Counted from the first letter of the stretch, positions 34,156-43,439 are shown. The stretch: DNA of 64,000 nucleotides from an uncultured Clostridia bacterium (GCA_947625095.1 CANQMX010000005.1:1-64000); one strand, 5' to 3'. Notes: a model not told the origin generated them from the letters alone. Made by a program: numbers and translations.

Positions 34156-34174
34156 ATGTCCCCATAGGGGACAT
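34156..34174 (-). promoter_or_regulatory. Hairpin in the ftsK leader next to the Shine-Dalgarno site
   Basis: ATGTCCCC, loop of 3, GGGGACAT: a perfect 8-bp stem ending 3 nt before the ribosome site at 34153-34149. It encloses the upstream ATG codons, supporting the GTG start, and may tune translation. Confidence 0.6.
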
Positions 34175-34194
34175 CGCCTATTTTTTCATTTTAC

Positions 34195-34223
34195 AGTATA
34201 GCATTTCCCGAAAAATTTTTCAA
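34195..34223 (-). promoter_or_regulatory. ftsK operon promoter
   Basis: Minus strand TTGAAA, 17-nt spacer, TATACT. The leader is about 47 nt and contains the hairpin at 34156-34174. Confidence 0.7.
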
Positions 34224-34316
34224 TGGATTTGCGTCACTTTTTCGCGGGTTTTTGCCTTTTCCTCCGCGCGCCCGCCCCTCGCCCGCCCCTTTCCCCGAAA
34301 AAGCAACAATAAAATG

Positions 34317-34343
34317 AAAAAACCGCCCCCCCTGCGGAGCGGT
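34317..34343 (-). terminator. Terminator after the membrane paralogue gene
   Basis: On the minus strand ACCGC, a G-rich loop, GCGGT, then TTTTTTC. It lies 45 bp after the stop of the gene at 34390-35307 and upstream of the ftsK promoter. Confidence 0.5.
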
Positions 34344-34389
34344 CTGTATGCTTTTTCGAGCGGCCTCGCGGCGCGCCTATTTTATGCGC

Positions 34390-35307
34390 TTATTTTATGC
34401 GCTTTCCCGTCGCCTTGATCTCCTTGGCGGCGAAAAGTTCGTCGCGGGTGAGCGCGGGGACTTCGTCGCTCTTGACGGGAACGACCTTGCCCTGCGTCAG
34501 TCCCCCGTTTTCCGCAAGGCGGGCGAGGAGATATTTTGCGTATTTTATCTTGCGGGGGGAATCAACCTTGAAGAGCATGGGCGTTGCCGCAAAGCGCTTC
34601 ATGGAGGAGACGTCCTTTCCGCGATACTTTGTGCCCGCGTATTCCGCGGGGTCGAGGGCGAGCGCGAGGCACAACTTTTTGCCCTTGAATAGGATGGCGG
34701 CGGCGCGCTGCCTGCCGAGGCTGACGTTCTGCTGGCGGCGGCCGGAGCGGATGCGCAACTTTTTGTAACTTGCGATCTCGTCGACGAGTTCGGAATAGTA
34801 CCCCTTGACGTCGTCCGCCGCGAGTACGAGGCGCGCCAGAAAGGAATAGGAATAGCGCACGCTGTACACTTCCGCGTCGTGCTCTTTGCCCTCGACGCCG
34901 AGCGCCGCGCGGAGGGCGGGGCTCATATCCCTTACGGCGAGCGATTCGCCCGCAACGTCCCCCTCTGCGGGCGCGGCGGCGACGGCGATCTCTTCCGCCT
35001 CTTCCTCCTGCGCCGTCTCTCGCGCGATTTGTGCGGGCGCTTCCGCGATTTCCGCCGTCTCTTCCGCAACTTCTGCGGCCTCAACGACCTCTTCCGCAGG
35101 CTTGGCCTCTTCCGCAGCCTCAACAGCCTCCTCAACGGGCTTCGCAACCTCTTCAACGGGCTTCGCAACTTCCGCAGGCTTCGCGGTCTCTTCTATGGGC
35201 GCGGCGGGTTTTGTCCCCCTCTTTTTCAGCGCGTACCACACGGCGATTGCGCCTGCGAGCACGGCGACTGCCGCGATGACGATGGCAACGATTGCGCCGG
35301 TATTCAT
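34390..35307 (-). CDS. Membrane-anchored paralogue of the uL15-fusion protein
   Basis: 305 aa. An N-terminal transmembrane helix (residues about 5-26) is followed by a basic KKRG stop-transfer. Residues 35-115 are a Glu/Ala/Val-rich linker with near-repeats of AKPVEEV type. Residues 152-268 are homologous by eye to residues 84-197 of the protein at 36-1085 (YY-x-EL, LFKGKKLCLALALDP versus IFRRKTLCLYFALSP). A short Lys-rich tail replaces the uL15-like domain. The topology is short N-out with a long cytoplasmic domain. The function is unknown. The promoter at 35347-35375 and GGGGGA ribosome site support a single-gene unit. Confidence 0.75.
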   Translation of the reverse strand: MNTGAIVAIVIAAVAVLAGAIAVWYALKKRGTKPAAPIEETAKPAEVAKPVEEVAKPVEEAVEAAEEAKPAEEVVEAAEVAEETAEIAEAPAQIARETAQEEEAEEIAVAAAPAEGDVAGESLAVRDMSPALRAALGVEGKEHDAEVYSVRYSYSFLARLVLAADDVKGYYSELVDEIASYKKLRIRSGRRQQNVSLGRQRAAAILFKGKKLCLALALDPAEYAGTKYRGKDVSSMKRFAATPMLFKVDSPRKIKYAKYLLARLAENGGLTQGKVVPVKSDEVPALTRDELFAAKEIKATGKRIK

Positions 35308-35346
35308 ATCGTATCCCCCCTCATTTGCTCTTGTTCGGTTGATTGA

Positions 35347-35375
35347 ATTCTATCATTTCCGTCGCAAAAAAGCAA
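35347..35375 (-). promoter_or_regulatory. Promoter of the membrane paralogue gene
   Basis: Minus strand TTGCTT, 17-nt spacer, TAGAAT, 40 nt before the ATG at 35307. Confidence 0.65.
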
Positions 35376-35425
35376 ATGAATTTGCAAAAAATTCACCCCG
35401 TGTGCCCATTTTTTTGCCGTGCGCG

Positions 35426-36184
35426 CTATACCATGCTCTCGAGGATGAGTTTATCGGCGACGAGGGCGATAAATTCGCTGTTGGTGGGTTTTTCCGTGCC
35501 GATGTAGACGCGCGCGCCGAAGATGGCGTTGACGGCGTCGATGCGCCCCCTGTTCCACGCGACCTCGATGGCGTGGCGGATGGCGCGCTCCACCTTGCTC
35601 GCGGAAGTGTTGAACCGCTCGCCGATGATGGGGTACAGCCCCTTTGTGACGTTGTTGATGATGTGGGGGTCGTTGACCGCCATCTTGATGCCCTCGCGCA
35701 GGTAGTTGTACCCCTTGATGTGCGGCGGGATGCCGATGGAGATGAAGATATTGGAGATGCGCTCGTCGAGGGAGGCGGGACGGCGGCGTTCATACTTTTC
35801 CCGCCCCGCGGCGTATTCCGGCCCCGCGGTGAGTTCCATGGCGCGCTCGCCCACGATCTCCGCCGAGACGGGCTTCATGAAGTAGTACCGCGCCCCGAGC
35901 GCGATGGTGCGGTTGATGATGGCGTCGTCCGAGAAGTTGCCGAGCACGATGAAATCCGTCTTTCTGCCGCTGCGCTTTGCCTCTTCCAGCACGGTGAAGC
36001 CGTCCATGTTTTTGAGAAAGAGGCTGATGACGGCAACGTTGGGGGAGAACTTTTCGAGCAGTTTTATCCCCTCTTCGCCGTCGCCCGAAACGCCGCAGAC
36101 CTCGCAGTCCTTCTGCGTGGAAAAATACCTTGCAAGTTCGCCCGCAAACGCCTCGTTGCTTTCCAAAATCAAAATTCGTTTCAT
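35426..36184 (-). CDS. spo0A: Spo0A response regulator with a degenerate receiver
   Basis: 252 aa. The C-terminal domain (about 140-252) is classic Spo0A: PPHIKGYNYLREGI, LYPIIGERFNTSASKVERAI, RHAIEVAWNRG and KPTNSEFIALVADKL. The receiver (1-120) has lost its phosphorylation chemistry. The acidic pair expected near residues 8-9 is Glu-Ser (LILESNEAF), the phosphoacceptor position reads Ser54 (VAVISLFLKNMDGF, where Bacillus has VLVLDIIMPHLDGL), and the switch Thr is Gly (IVLGNFSDD). The Lys of MKPVS remains. It is therefore predicted to be insensitive to the normal phosphorelay. It lies alone with its own promoter, not beside spoIVB as is usual. Confidence 0.95.
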   Translation of the reverse strand: MKRILILESNEAFAGELARYFSTQKDCEVCGVSGDGEEGIKLLEKFSPNVAVISLFLKNMDGFTVLEEAKRSGRKTDFIVLGNFSDDAIINRTIALGARYYFMKPVSAEIVGERAMELTAGPEYAAGREKYERRRPASLDERISNIFISIGIPPHIKGYNYLREGIKMAVNDPHIINNVTKGLYPIIGERFNTSASKVERAIRHAIEVAWNRGRIDAVNAIFGARVYIGTEKPTNSEFIALVADKLILESMV

Positions 36185-36216
36185 AATGTTTTCCGCCTTT
36201 TTTTGAGAGTAATCGC

Positions 36217-36245
36217 ATTATAATATACGAATTTGGATTTGTAAA
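36217..36245 (-). promoter_or_regulatory. spo0A promoter
   Basis: Minus strand TTTACA (36245-36240), 17-nt spacer, TATAAT (36222-36217); leader about 27 nt. Direct repeats at 36256-36287 lie just upstream of the -35. Confidence 0.75.
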
Positions 36246-36255
36246 GTCATTTTTG

Positions 36256-36287
36256 TACAAAATTCAAAAATTATTTTACAAAATTCA
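36256..36287. promoter_or_regulatory. Direct repeat TACAAAATTCA x2 upstream of spo0A
   Basis: Two identical 11-bp copies at 36256-36266 and 36277-36287, exactly 21 bp apart (two helical turns), 11 bp upstream of the -35 box. This geometry suits activator or self-regulation by a DNA-binding protein. The sequence is not a 0A box (TGTCGAA). Confidence 0.5.
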
Positions 36288-36328
36288 TCGATTTTTGTAA
36301 AAAATTGTCGGAAGCGAATTTTCTTGTC

Positions 36329-36359
36329 AAAAAAAGAGCGCCCCGCGGCGCTCTTTTTT
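36329..36359. terminator. Bidirectional terminator between ABC-F gene and the spo0A upstream region
   Basis: AAAAAAAGAGCGCC, short loop, GGCGCTCTTTTTT. On the minus strand it is 6 bp after the ABC-F stop and is followed by T7. Confidence 0.8.
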
Positions 36360-36364
36360 GCCCC

Positions 36365-37945
36365 TCACGAGGCGTTCACGATGTCGAGATATTCATCGAA
36401 CGTGACATTCTTGTCGAATGTCTTTGTGCCGTCGAGCACGATGATGCGATTGCAGACGGTATTCATGAGTTCCTGGTCGTGCGAGGTGAGAAGCATACAC
36501 CCCTTGAACGCCATCAGCCCGTTGTTGAGCGAGGTGATGCTCTCGAGGTCGAGGTGGTTGGTGGGCTCATCGAAGATGAGGAAGTTCCCGCCCTCGAGCA
36601 TCATTTTGGCGAGCATACAGCGCACCTTTTCGCCGCCCGAGAGCACTTTGGCCTCTTTGAGCGCCTCCTCGCCCGAGAAGAGCATCCGTCCCAGCCACCC
36701 GCGGAGGTACTCCTCGTAGTGGTCCTTGGAGAACTGCGAGAGCCACTGCACGAGGGTGAGCGAGACGCCCTCGAAAAATTCGTTGTTGTTGGTGGGGAAG
36801 TAGGAAGTCTCTATGGTCTTTCCCCACTTCACCGTACCCGCGTCGGGCTGTTCCCTGCCCATCAGAATTTCGTAGAGCATGGTGACGGAGGTGGACTTAT
36901 CGGAGACGATGCCGATCTTCTCCCCCTTCTGCACCGTAAAGGTGACGTTCTCGAAATATCCCTTCTTGGTGAGGTTTTCGACGGCGAGGATATCGTTCCC
37001 GATCTCGCGCTCGAACTTGAAGTCGATGAAGGGATACTTGCGAAGCGACGGCTTGAAGTCGGAGATGGTGAGTTTTTCGAGTTCCTTCTTGCGCGAAGTC
37101 GCCTGCCGCGACTTAGAGGCGTTGGCGGCGAACCGCGCGATAAACTCTTTCAGCTCGGCGGCGCGCTGTTCGGCCTTCTTGTTGGCGTCGCGCTGCTGCC
37201 GCGCCATGAGCTGGGAGGTCTGATACCAAAAATCGTAGTTGCCGAGGTAGAGGTTGATCTTGCCGAAGTCGACGTCGAGGATGTGCGTGCAGACCTTATT
37301 CAAAAAGTGCCTGTTGTGCGAGACGATGATGATGGTGTTCTCGAAGTCCAAAAGGTAATTCTCGAGCCAGCGCACCGTCTTTAAGTCGAGGTTGTTGGTC
37401 GGCTCGTCCAAGAGGAGCACGTCGGGGTTGCCGAAGAGCGCCTGCGCGAGGAGCACGCGCACCTTTTGCTTGCCGTCCAGCTCCCCCATCGTCATGTAGT
37501 GATATTCTGAGGGGATATCGAGTTCGTTGAGCAGGGTCTGCGCCTCGCTCTCCGCCTCCCAGCCGCCGAGTTCGGCGAACTCCGCTTCGAGTTCGGCCGC
37601 CCGCACGCCGTCCTCCTCGGTAAATTCGGCGTGGGCGTAGAGGGCGTCCTTTTCGTCCATGATGCGCACCAGCCGCTCGTGCCCGAGCATCACGGTGCGG
37701 AGCACCGTCTCGAAGTCGTACTTATTTTGGTTCTGCGCGAGAACGGACATCCGCTCGTTCTTATCCAGCGTGACGTCGCCCTTGTTCGGCTCGATCTCGC
37801 CCGAGAGCACCTTCAAAAAGGTGGATTTTCCCGCGCCGTTCGCGCCGATGATGCCGTAGCAGTTGCCCTTGGTGAATTTTAAGTTGACGTCCTCGAACAG
37901 TTTTTTGCTTCCGTATTGCAGACTGACGCCGTTGACCTGTAACAT
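36365..37945 (-). CDS. ABC-F family ATPase (YkpA/YbiT-like)
   Basis: 526 aa, no membrane helices, two ABC domains separated by a charged linker (about 245-300). Domain 1 has GANGAGKST at 34-41 and LLLDEPTNNLDL. Domain 2 has LSGGEKVRCML and LIFDEPTNHLDL, but its Walker A position (about 344-354) reads GIVSDKSTSVT, lacking the GxxxxGK[ST] pattern; the domain 1 signature is also altered (GELDGKQ). ABC-F proteins act on the ribosome E site in translation or antibiotic protection. Loss of the second P-loop suggests asymmetric ATP use. It is transcribed alone and ends at the terminator at 36329-36359. Confidence 0.9.
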   Translation of the reverse strand: MLQVNGVSLQYGSKKLFEDVNLKFTKGNCYGIIGANGAGKSTFLKVLSGEIEPNKGDVTLDKNERMSVLAQNQNKYDFETVLRTVMLGHERLVRIMDEKDALYAHAEFTEEDGVRAAELEAEFAELGGWEAESEAQTLLNELDIPSEYHYMTMGELDGKQKVRVLLAQALFGNPDVLLLDEPTNNLDLKTVRWLENYLLDFENTIIIVSHNRHFLNKVCTHILDVDFGKINLYLGNYDFWYQTSQLMARQQRDANKKAEQRAAELKEFIARFAANASKSRQATSRKKELEKLTISDFKPSLRKYPFIDFKFEREIGNDILAVENLTKKGYFENVTFTVQKGEKIGIVSDKSTSVTMLYEILMGREQPDAGTVKWGKTIETSYFPTNNNEFFEGVSLTLVQWLSQFSKDHYEEYLRGWLGRMLFSGEEALKEAKVLSGGEKVRCMLAKMMLEGGNFLIFDEPTNHLDLESITSLNNGLMAFKGCMLLTSHDQELMNTVCNRIIVLDGTKTFDKNVTFDEYLDIVNAS

Positions 37946-38019
37946 ATCGCCCTCTTTGTTTGTTTTTCATGGAAGATTATACCATACCTTCGGGCCTTGG
38001 GGCAAGCGTTTTAAGAGGA

Positions 38020-38047
38020 TTGACAAAAATCCCGCTTTGGATATAAT
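38020..38047 (+). promoter_or_regulatory. Promoter abutting the Fe-alcohol dehydrogenase start codon
   Basis: TTGACA (38020-38025), 16-nt spacer, TATAAT (38042-38047), GGAAAT, ATG at 38054. Transcription should begin at the ATG, giving a leaderless mRNA. Confidence 0.75.
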
Positions 38048-38053
38048 GGAAAT

Positions 38054-39247
38054 ATGAACACTTATTATGCGATGTTTTGCAGGTGGGTGCATATGGGGCT
38101 GAAACTTTTTTCGCCCCTCCTCCCCTACCAAGCCCCCGCGGCGGCGGACTACGCGGCGCTGCCCGCCTTTTTCAAGGAGAAGAAGGCGAAGCGCGTGCTC
38201 GTCGTGACGGGGAAGAACGTCCGCGCGCACGGGCTGTGCGAACCCCTCCTTGCCGCACTCAAAGGGGCGGGGATCGACGCGGAAATTTTTGACGACGTGC
38301 CCGCAAATCCCACGGTGGAATGTGTGGAGGCGGCGCTCACGGCGTACCGCAACGCCAACTGCGACTGCGTGGCGGCGGTGGGCGGAGGCTCTCCCATGGA
38401 CTGTGCCAAGGGCGTGTGCGCGCGGGCGGCCTCCCCCAAAAAGCCGCTCTCCGCAATGCGGGGCGCGCTCAAAGTGAAGGGCAAGACGCCGCCGCTTATC
38501 GCCGTGCCCACGACGGCAGGCTCGGGCAGCGAGGCGACGGCCGCCGCCGTCTTTACCGATGGGAACACGCACGATAAATTCGCCGTGTTCTCCTTCAAAC
38601 TCGTACCCGACCTCGTCATTCTCGACCCTGCGCTCACCCTCACCCTGCCCCCTGCGGCGACCGCCGAGACGGGCATGGACGCTCTGACCCACGCGGTGGA
38701 GGCGTACATTGGCAGGGCGACGAGCAGGCGCTCCCGCAGGCTGGCGACGGAGGCGGCGAAAAATATCTTTTCCGCCCTCCCCGCGGCATACGCGAACGGC
38801 AATGACCGCGCCGCGCGGGAGAAGATGGCGCAGGCGGCATTTGCGGCGGGCGAGGCGTTCACCCGATCCTATGTGGGATATGTGCACGCGCTCGCGCACG
38901 CCTTGGGGGGCGCGTACGACCTGCCGCACGGGCGGCTGTGCGCCGTGCTGCTCGCCCCGACGCTGCGCGCCTACGGAAAGAGCGCGCACAAAAAACTCGC
39001 GCGCCTCGCCGCGGCGTGCGGCTTCTGCGGGAAGGAGACCCCGGTAGCCGAGGCGGCGGAAATTTTCATCAAAAAAACCGAGGAACTCCGCCGCGCGCTG
39101 GAGATCCCCGAAAAAATTTCCGTCGGGGAAGGCGATATCCCCGCCCTCGCGCAGCACGCCGCAAGGGAGGCAAATCCCCTCTACCCCGTGCCGCGCCTCT
39201 TGGACGAGGGGCAACTCGCGCAAATTTTACGCAAAGTACAAATTTGA
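38054..39247 (+). CDS. Iron-containing alcohol dehydrogenase
   Basis: 397 aa. NAD-binding GGGSPMDCAKG and AVPTTAGSGSEAT; metal-ligand region GMDALTHAVEAY and GYVHALAHALGGAYDLPHG supply the Asp/His ligands of group III Fe-ADHs. The N-terminus (YAMFCRWVHMGLKLFSPLLPY) resembles clostridial relatives, so the ATG at 38054 is kept even though it has no ribosome site and lies 6 nt from the -10 box. It would reduce aldehydes or oxidise alcohols in fermentation; the substrate is unclear. It lies 66 bp upstream of tryptophanase, which has its own promoter. Confidence 0.9.
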   Translation: MNTYYAMFCRWVHMGLKLFSPLLPYQAPAAADYAALPAFFKEKKAKRVLVVTGKNVRAHGLCEPLLAALKGAGIDAEIFDDVPANPTVECVEAALTAYRNANCDCVAAVGGGSPMDCAKGVCARAASPKKPLSAMRGALKVKGKTPPLIAVPTTAGSGSEATAAAVFTDGNTHDKFAVFSFKLVPDLVILDPALTLTLPPAATAETGMDALTHAVEAYIGRATSRRSRRLATEAAKNIFSALPAAYANGNDRAAREKMAQAAFAAGEAFTRSYVGYVHALAHALGGAYDLPHGRLCAVLLAPTLRAYGKSAHKKLARLAAACGFCGKETPVAEAAEIFIKKTEELRRALEIPEKISVGEGDIPALAQHAAREANPLYPVPRLLDEGQLAQILRKVQI

Positions 39248-39256
39248 CGGAGGGGA

Positions 39257-39284
39257 TTGACTTTTTCCGCTCCGCCGCTATAAT
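39257..39284 (+). promoter_or_regulatory. tnaA promoter
   Basis: TTGACT, 16-nt spacer, TATAAT, then AAAGGGGAAAA before the ATG at 39314. No room for a tnaC-type leader peptide. Confidence 0.75.
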
Positions 39285-39313
39285 AAAATTACATTCGAAA
39301 AAGGGGAAAATTT

Positions 39314-40690
39314 ATGAAACCTATCTACTATCCAGAGCCCTTCCGCATCAAGAGCGTGGAACCGCTGCGGATCTTGACGCGCGAGGAGCGCGAGGAGAGG
39401 ATAAAGGCCGCGCACTATAATATGTTCGCCCTCGCCGCCCGCGATGTGTACATCGACCTCTTAACGGACAGCGGCACAGGCGCGATGAGCACGCAGCAAT
39501 GGGCGGGCGTGATGGTGGGCGACGAATCGTATGCGGGCGCGGACTGCTATTATAAGGTGCAGGAGGTCGCACAGGAGATCTTCGGGCTTCCCTACATCCA
39601 GCTCGTGCACCAGGGGCGCGCCGCCGAAAAAGTGCTGCTCCCCGTTCTGCTCGCTGGCAAGAAGTACGCCATCGCCAATATGCACTTCGATACGACGCGG
39701 GCGCACGTTGAACTCGCGGGGGCGCGCGCCATCGACTGCGTCGTGCCCGAAGCCCTCGATACGACGGCGAAGTACGACTTCAAGGGCAACATGGATGTCG
39801 CCCGCCTCGAAGGGTACATCAAGGAACTCGGCGCAAAGAACATCGGCGTCGTCATCATGACGGTCACCAACAACTCCGCGGGCGGCCAGCCCGTCTCGGT
39901 GGAAAATATCCGCAAGACGCGCGACCTTGCGCATCGGTACGGAATTCCCTTTATGATAGACGCCGCGCGCTACGCCGAGAACGCCTACTTTGTAAAAGAG
40001 CGCGAGGCGGAATTCAAAAATTCCGCCATTCCCGCCATCGTCAAGGCGATGTTCGAGGGCGCGGACTGCTTTACGATGAGCGCGAAGAAGGACGCCATCG
40101 TCAACATGGGCGGACTCATCGGCTGCCGCGACGGCAAAATTTTCGAGGCCGTCAAACAGCGGTGCATCTCCTTTGAGGGCTTCATCACCTACGGCGGGAT
40201 GTCGGGGCGGGACATCGAAGCGCTCGCCCAAGGCCTGAAAGAGGGCGTCGACGAGCACTACCTTAAATACCGCATCGGGCAGATGCAGTACCTTGCGGCG
40301 CGGCTCGACGAAGCGGGCATCGCCTACCAAAGCCCCGTCGGCGGGCACGCCGTGTTCGTGGACGCCAAAAAACTTCTGCCCCACATTCCATATTACCAAT
40401 TCCCCGCGCAGGCGCTCTCCGTCGAACTCTATTTGGAGGCGGGCATCCGCGCGTGCGACATCGGCTCCTTCATGCTCGGCAACGACCCCGATACGGGCAA
40501 ACAACTTGAAGCGGATTTTGAATTTACCCGCCTCGCCGTTCCCCGTCGGGTGTACACGCAGTCCCACCTCGACGTCATCGCCGACGCCCTCATCAACATC
40601 AAGGAGCGCGCCGCCGACATCCGCGGCTACAAAATTGTGGAAGAGCCGCCCATCCTGCGGCACTTCACCGCAAAACTCGCGCCCATTTGA
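39314..40690 (+). CDS. tnaA: Tryptophanase
   Basis: 458 aa PLP enzyme of the beta-eliminating lyase family. It has [19 protein letters not shown], the PLP lysine in [13 protein letters not shown] (about Lys259) and the C-terminal [17 protein letters not shown] and LRHFTAKL. The substrate-site loop reads [19 protein letters not shown], like E. coli TnaA (DIGSFLLGRDP) rather than tyrosine phenol-lyase, which carries an Arg there. It splits L-tryptophan into indole, pyruvate and ammonia. Indole production by the organism is therefore likely. No tryptophan permease or TnaC leader is adjacent. A bidirectional terminator follows. Confidence 0.93.
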   Translation: MKPIYYPEPFRIKSVEPLRILTREEREERIKAAHYNMFALAARDVYIDLLTDSGTGAMSTQQWAGVMVGDESYAGADCYYKVQEVAQEIFGLPYIQLVHQGRAAEKVLLPVLLAGKKYAIANMHFDTTRAHVELAGARAIDCVVPEALDTTAKYDFKGNMDVARLEGYIKELGAKNIGVVIMTVTNNSAGGQPVSVENIRKTRDLAHRYGIPFMIDAARYAENAYFVKEREAEFKNSAIPAIVKAMFEGADCFTMSAKKDAIVNMGGLIGCRDGKIFEAVKQRCISFEGFITYGGMSGRDIEALAQGLKEGVDEHYLKYRIGQMQYLAARLDEAGIAYQSPVGGHAVFVDAKKLLPHIPYYQFPAQALSVELYLEAGIRACDIGSFMLGNDPDTGKQLEADFEFTRLAVPRRVYTQSHLDVIADALINIKERAADIRGYKIVEEPPILRHFTAKLAPI

Positions 40691-40694
40691 TTGT

Positions 40695-40727
40695 AAAAAA
40701 TCGCCGACCGAAGTCGGCGATTTTTTT
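40695..40727. terminator. Bidirectional terminator between tnaA and the DUF368 gene
   Basis: AAAAAATCGCCGAC, loop CGAA, GTCGGCGATTTTTTT: a textbook intrinsic terminator that works in both directions for these convergent genes. Confidence 0.9.
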
Positions 40728-41727
40728 ATTTCGTCTGCGGTTTATTTTCTCTGCGTTTTTTTCGCGCGAACCACACGAGGGTGTAGGAGAGCGCGACGCC
40801 GACGCAGAAGAGGAGCACGGTGACCACCCAATACCACGGACTTGCATACAGGTAGGAAAGCGACGCGGGGGTGTTCTGCACGGTGGTGTAATAGACCGCC
40901 GCGATCGAGCCGAGCACAAAGCCGAGAATGGCAAAGTGCGTGCCGCGCGGAAATTTTTTCAACAGATATTTCATGACCACCGAGACGGCGAAAAATCCGA
41001 CGAGCACGCCAATTCCCGCGCAGAGGAGAACGAGAACGGAGACGCCGATGTTCAACCCCTTCAATAAATTTTGGGTGACGACTTCGACGATGGGCGTATA
41101 GTAGCCGAGAATGAGCAGGAGCATAGAACCCGAGATGCCCGGCACGACCAAGGCGCACGCGCCCGCCATTCCCACGAGAACGAGCAAAAAGTACCCGCCC
41201 ACATCGAGGTGAAAGAGGTCGACGTTTGCGCCCGTCGGCAAAAAGAGCATACACGCCGCGACCGCGCAGGGAATGAGAAAGGCGATGGCGTTGTGCCACT
41301 TCGGCCGCCCCTTCAATTTTTCGGTGATGGAGGGAAGCCCGCCCAATGACAGCCCGACGAACAGCGTGACCGTGGGCATGGGATAGTGCGTGAGCGCCCA
41401 CTGAATGGGGAAGATGAGCGCGGCGATGCCCAAGACCATGCCGATGGCGATGGGCAGAAGGAACACAAAACTCTGCTTGAATTTTTTGAAGATATCGGCG
41501 ATAGAGCCGACGAGTTTTTCGTAGATGCCGAGGATCGCCGCCACCGACCCGCCCGAAAATCCCGGGATGATGAGCGCGACGCCGATCGCCGCCCCGCGCA
41601 AAATGTTGGCGAGAAAGTCGACCGCCTTATTGGGCTTTTCTTGGGGCGCACCCTCGGGCGCAGTCCCCTTTTCCGCGGACGTAAGTTGTTCTTCCTTCTC
41701 TTCCGCGGGCGTGTTGTTTTCTTCCAT
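40726..41727 (-). CDS. DUF368 family membrane protein
   Basis: 333 aa from the ATG at 41727. After a hydrophilic Glu/Lys/Ala-rich N-terminus (about 1-35) there are eight or nine hydrophobic helices, with DUF368 hallmarks: GFSGGSVAAILGIYEKLV near the start and the duplicated-looking GISGSMLLLILGYY later. Members are polyprenyl-phosphate or related translocases by recent assignment (DUF368/PopT group), an attribution I give with caution. The promoter -10 box ends 8 nt before the ATG, so the transcript would be near-leaderless. It is convergent with tnaA. Confidence 0.88.
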   Translation of the reverse strand: MEENNTPAEEKEEQLTSAEKGTAPEGAPQEKPNKAVDFLANILRGAAIGVALIIPGFSGGSVAAILGIYEKLVGSIADIFKKFKQSFVFLLPIAIGMVLGIAALIFPIQWALTHYPMPTVTLFVGLSLGGLPSITEKLKGRPKWHNAIAFLIPCAVAACMLFLPTGANVDLFHLDVGGYFLLVLVGMAGACALVVPGISGSMLLLILGYYTPIVEVVTQNLLKGLNIGVSVLVLLCAGIGVLVGFFAVSVVMKYLLKKFPRGTHFAILGFVLGSIAAVYYTTVQNTPASLSYLYASPWYWVVTVLLFCVGVALSYTLVWFARKKRRENKPQTK

Positions 41728-41735
41728 ACCTTTTA

Positions 41736-41764
41736 AGTATATCATAGCAATGGGCAAAATACAA
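41736..41764 (-). promoter_or_regulatory. Promoter of the DUF368 gene, near-leaderless geometry
   Basis: Minus strand TTGTAT (41764-41759), 17-nt spacer, TATACT (41741-41736), then TAAAAGGT and the ATG at 41727. Confidence 0.65.
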
Positions 41765-41801
41765 CCAAATACGGGGCAAAAAAATTATGATTTCCCACTT
41801 C

Positions 41802-41877
41802 AAAGCTCCCTGCTGCGCTGCGCGCTGCCGCCGCCCTCGCGGCGCCCGCGCTTAGCGCAGCAGGGAGCTTTTTTTGC
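41802..41877 (+). terminator. Long hairpin with T-run in the gdhA/DUF368 intergenic region
   Basis: AAAGCTCCCTGCTGCGCT pairs with AGCGCAGCAGGGAGCTTT around a 34-nt GC-rich loop, then T7. It reads as a terminator on the plus strand although no plus-strand gene precedes it, so it may be a repeat or end an unannotated transcript. The rest of 41765-42071 holds element C and no gene. Confidence 0.6.
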
Positions 41878-41993
41878 TCACGGCGCGCTTTCCGCTTCAC
41901 TCTTTTCCTTTACAATGTAATGTTACCACGGAATTTTTGCCCTTGCGGGGTTATATGCCAAAATTTTTGAAAAAAGTTGGAAATTTTTTTGGG

Positions 41994-42061
41994 GGGAGAA
42001 GATTCACTCGCCGCGCTGCCCGCCGCGCAAAGCGCGGCGGGCAGCGCGGCTCGGAATGAGG
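41994..42061 (+). repeat. Hairpin repeat element, copy C
   Basis: Left flank GGGAGAAGATTCACTC, a 19-bp perfect stem starting GCCGCGCTGCCCGCC with loop AAA, right flank TCGGAATGAGG. It is 11 bp from the gdhA stop. The flanks match copies A and B with one or two changes. Confidence 0.75.
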
Positions 42062-42071
42062 AGGGAGAGAG

Positions 42072-43439
<1,368 letters not shown>

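Noticed and set aside
37967-39223. A 418-residue minus-strand frame opposite the Fe-alcohol dehydrogenase
   Set aside because: The plus strand has full Fe-ADH motifs and a consensus promoter; this frame has none.
39285-39313. Possible TnaC-type leader peptide before tryptophanase
   Set aside because: Only about 30 nt separate the -10 box from the ATG, with no small frame containing Trp.
39314-40690. Tyrosine phenol-lyase instead of tryptophanase
   Set aside because: The substrate loop reads [14 protein letters not shown] as in TnaA; the Arg diagnostic of tyrosine phenol-lyase is not there.
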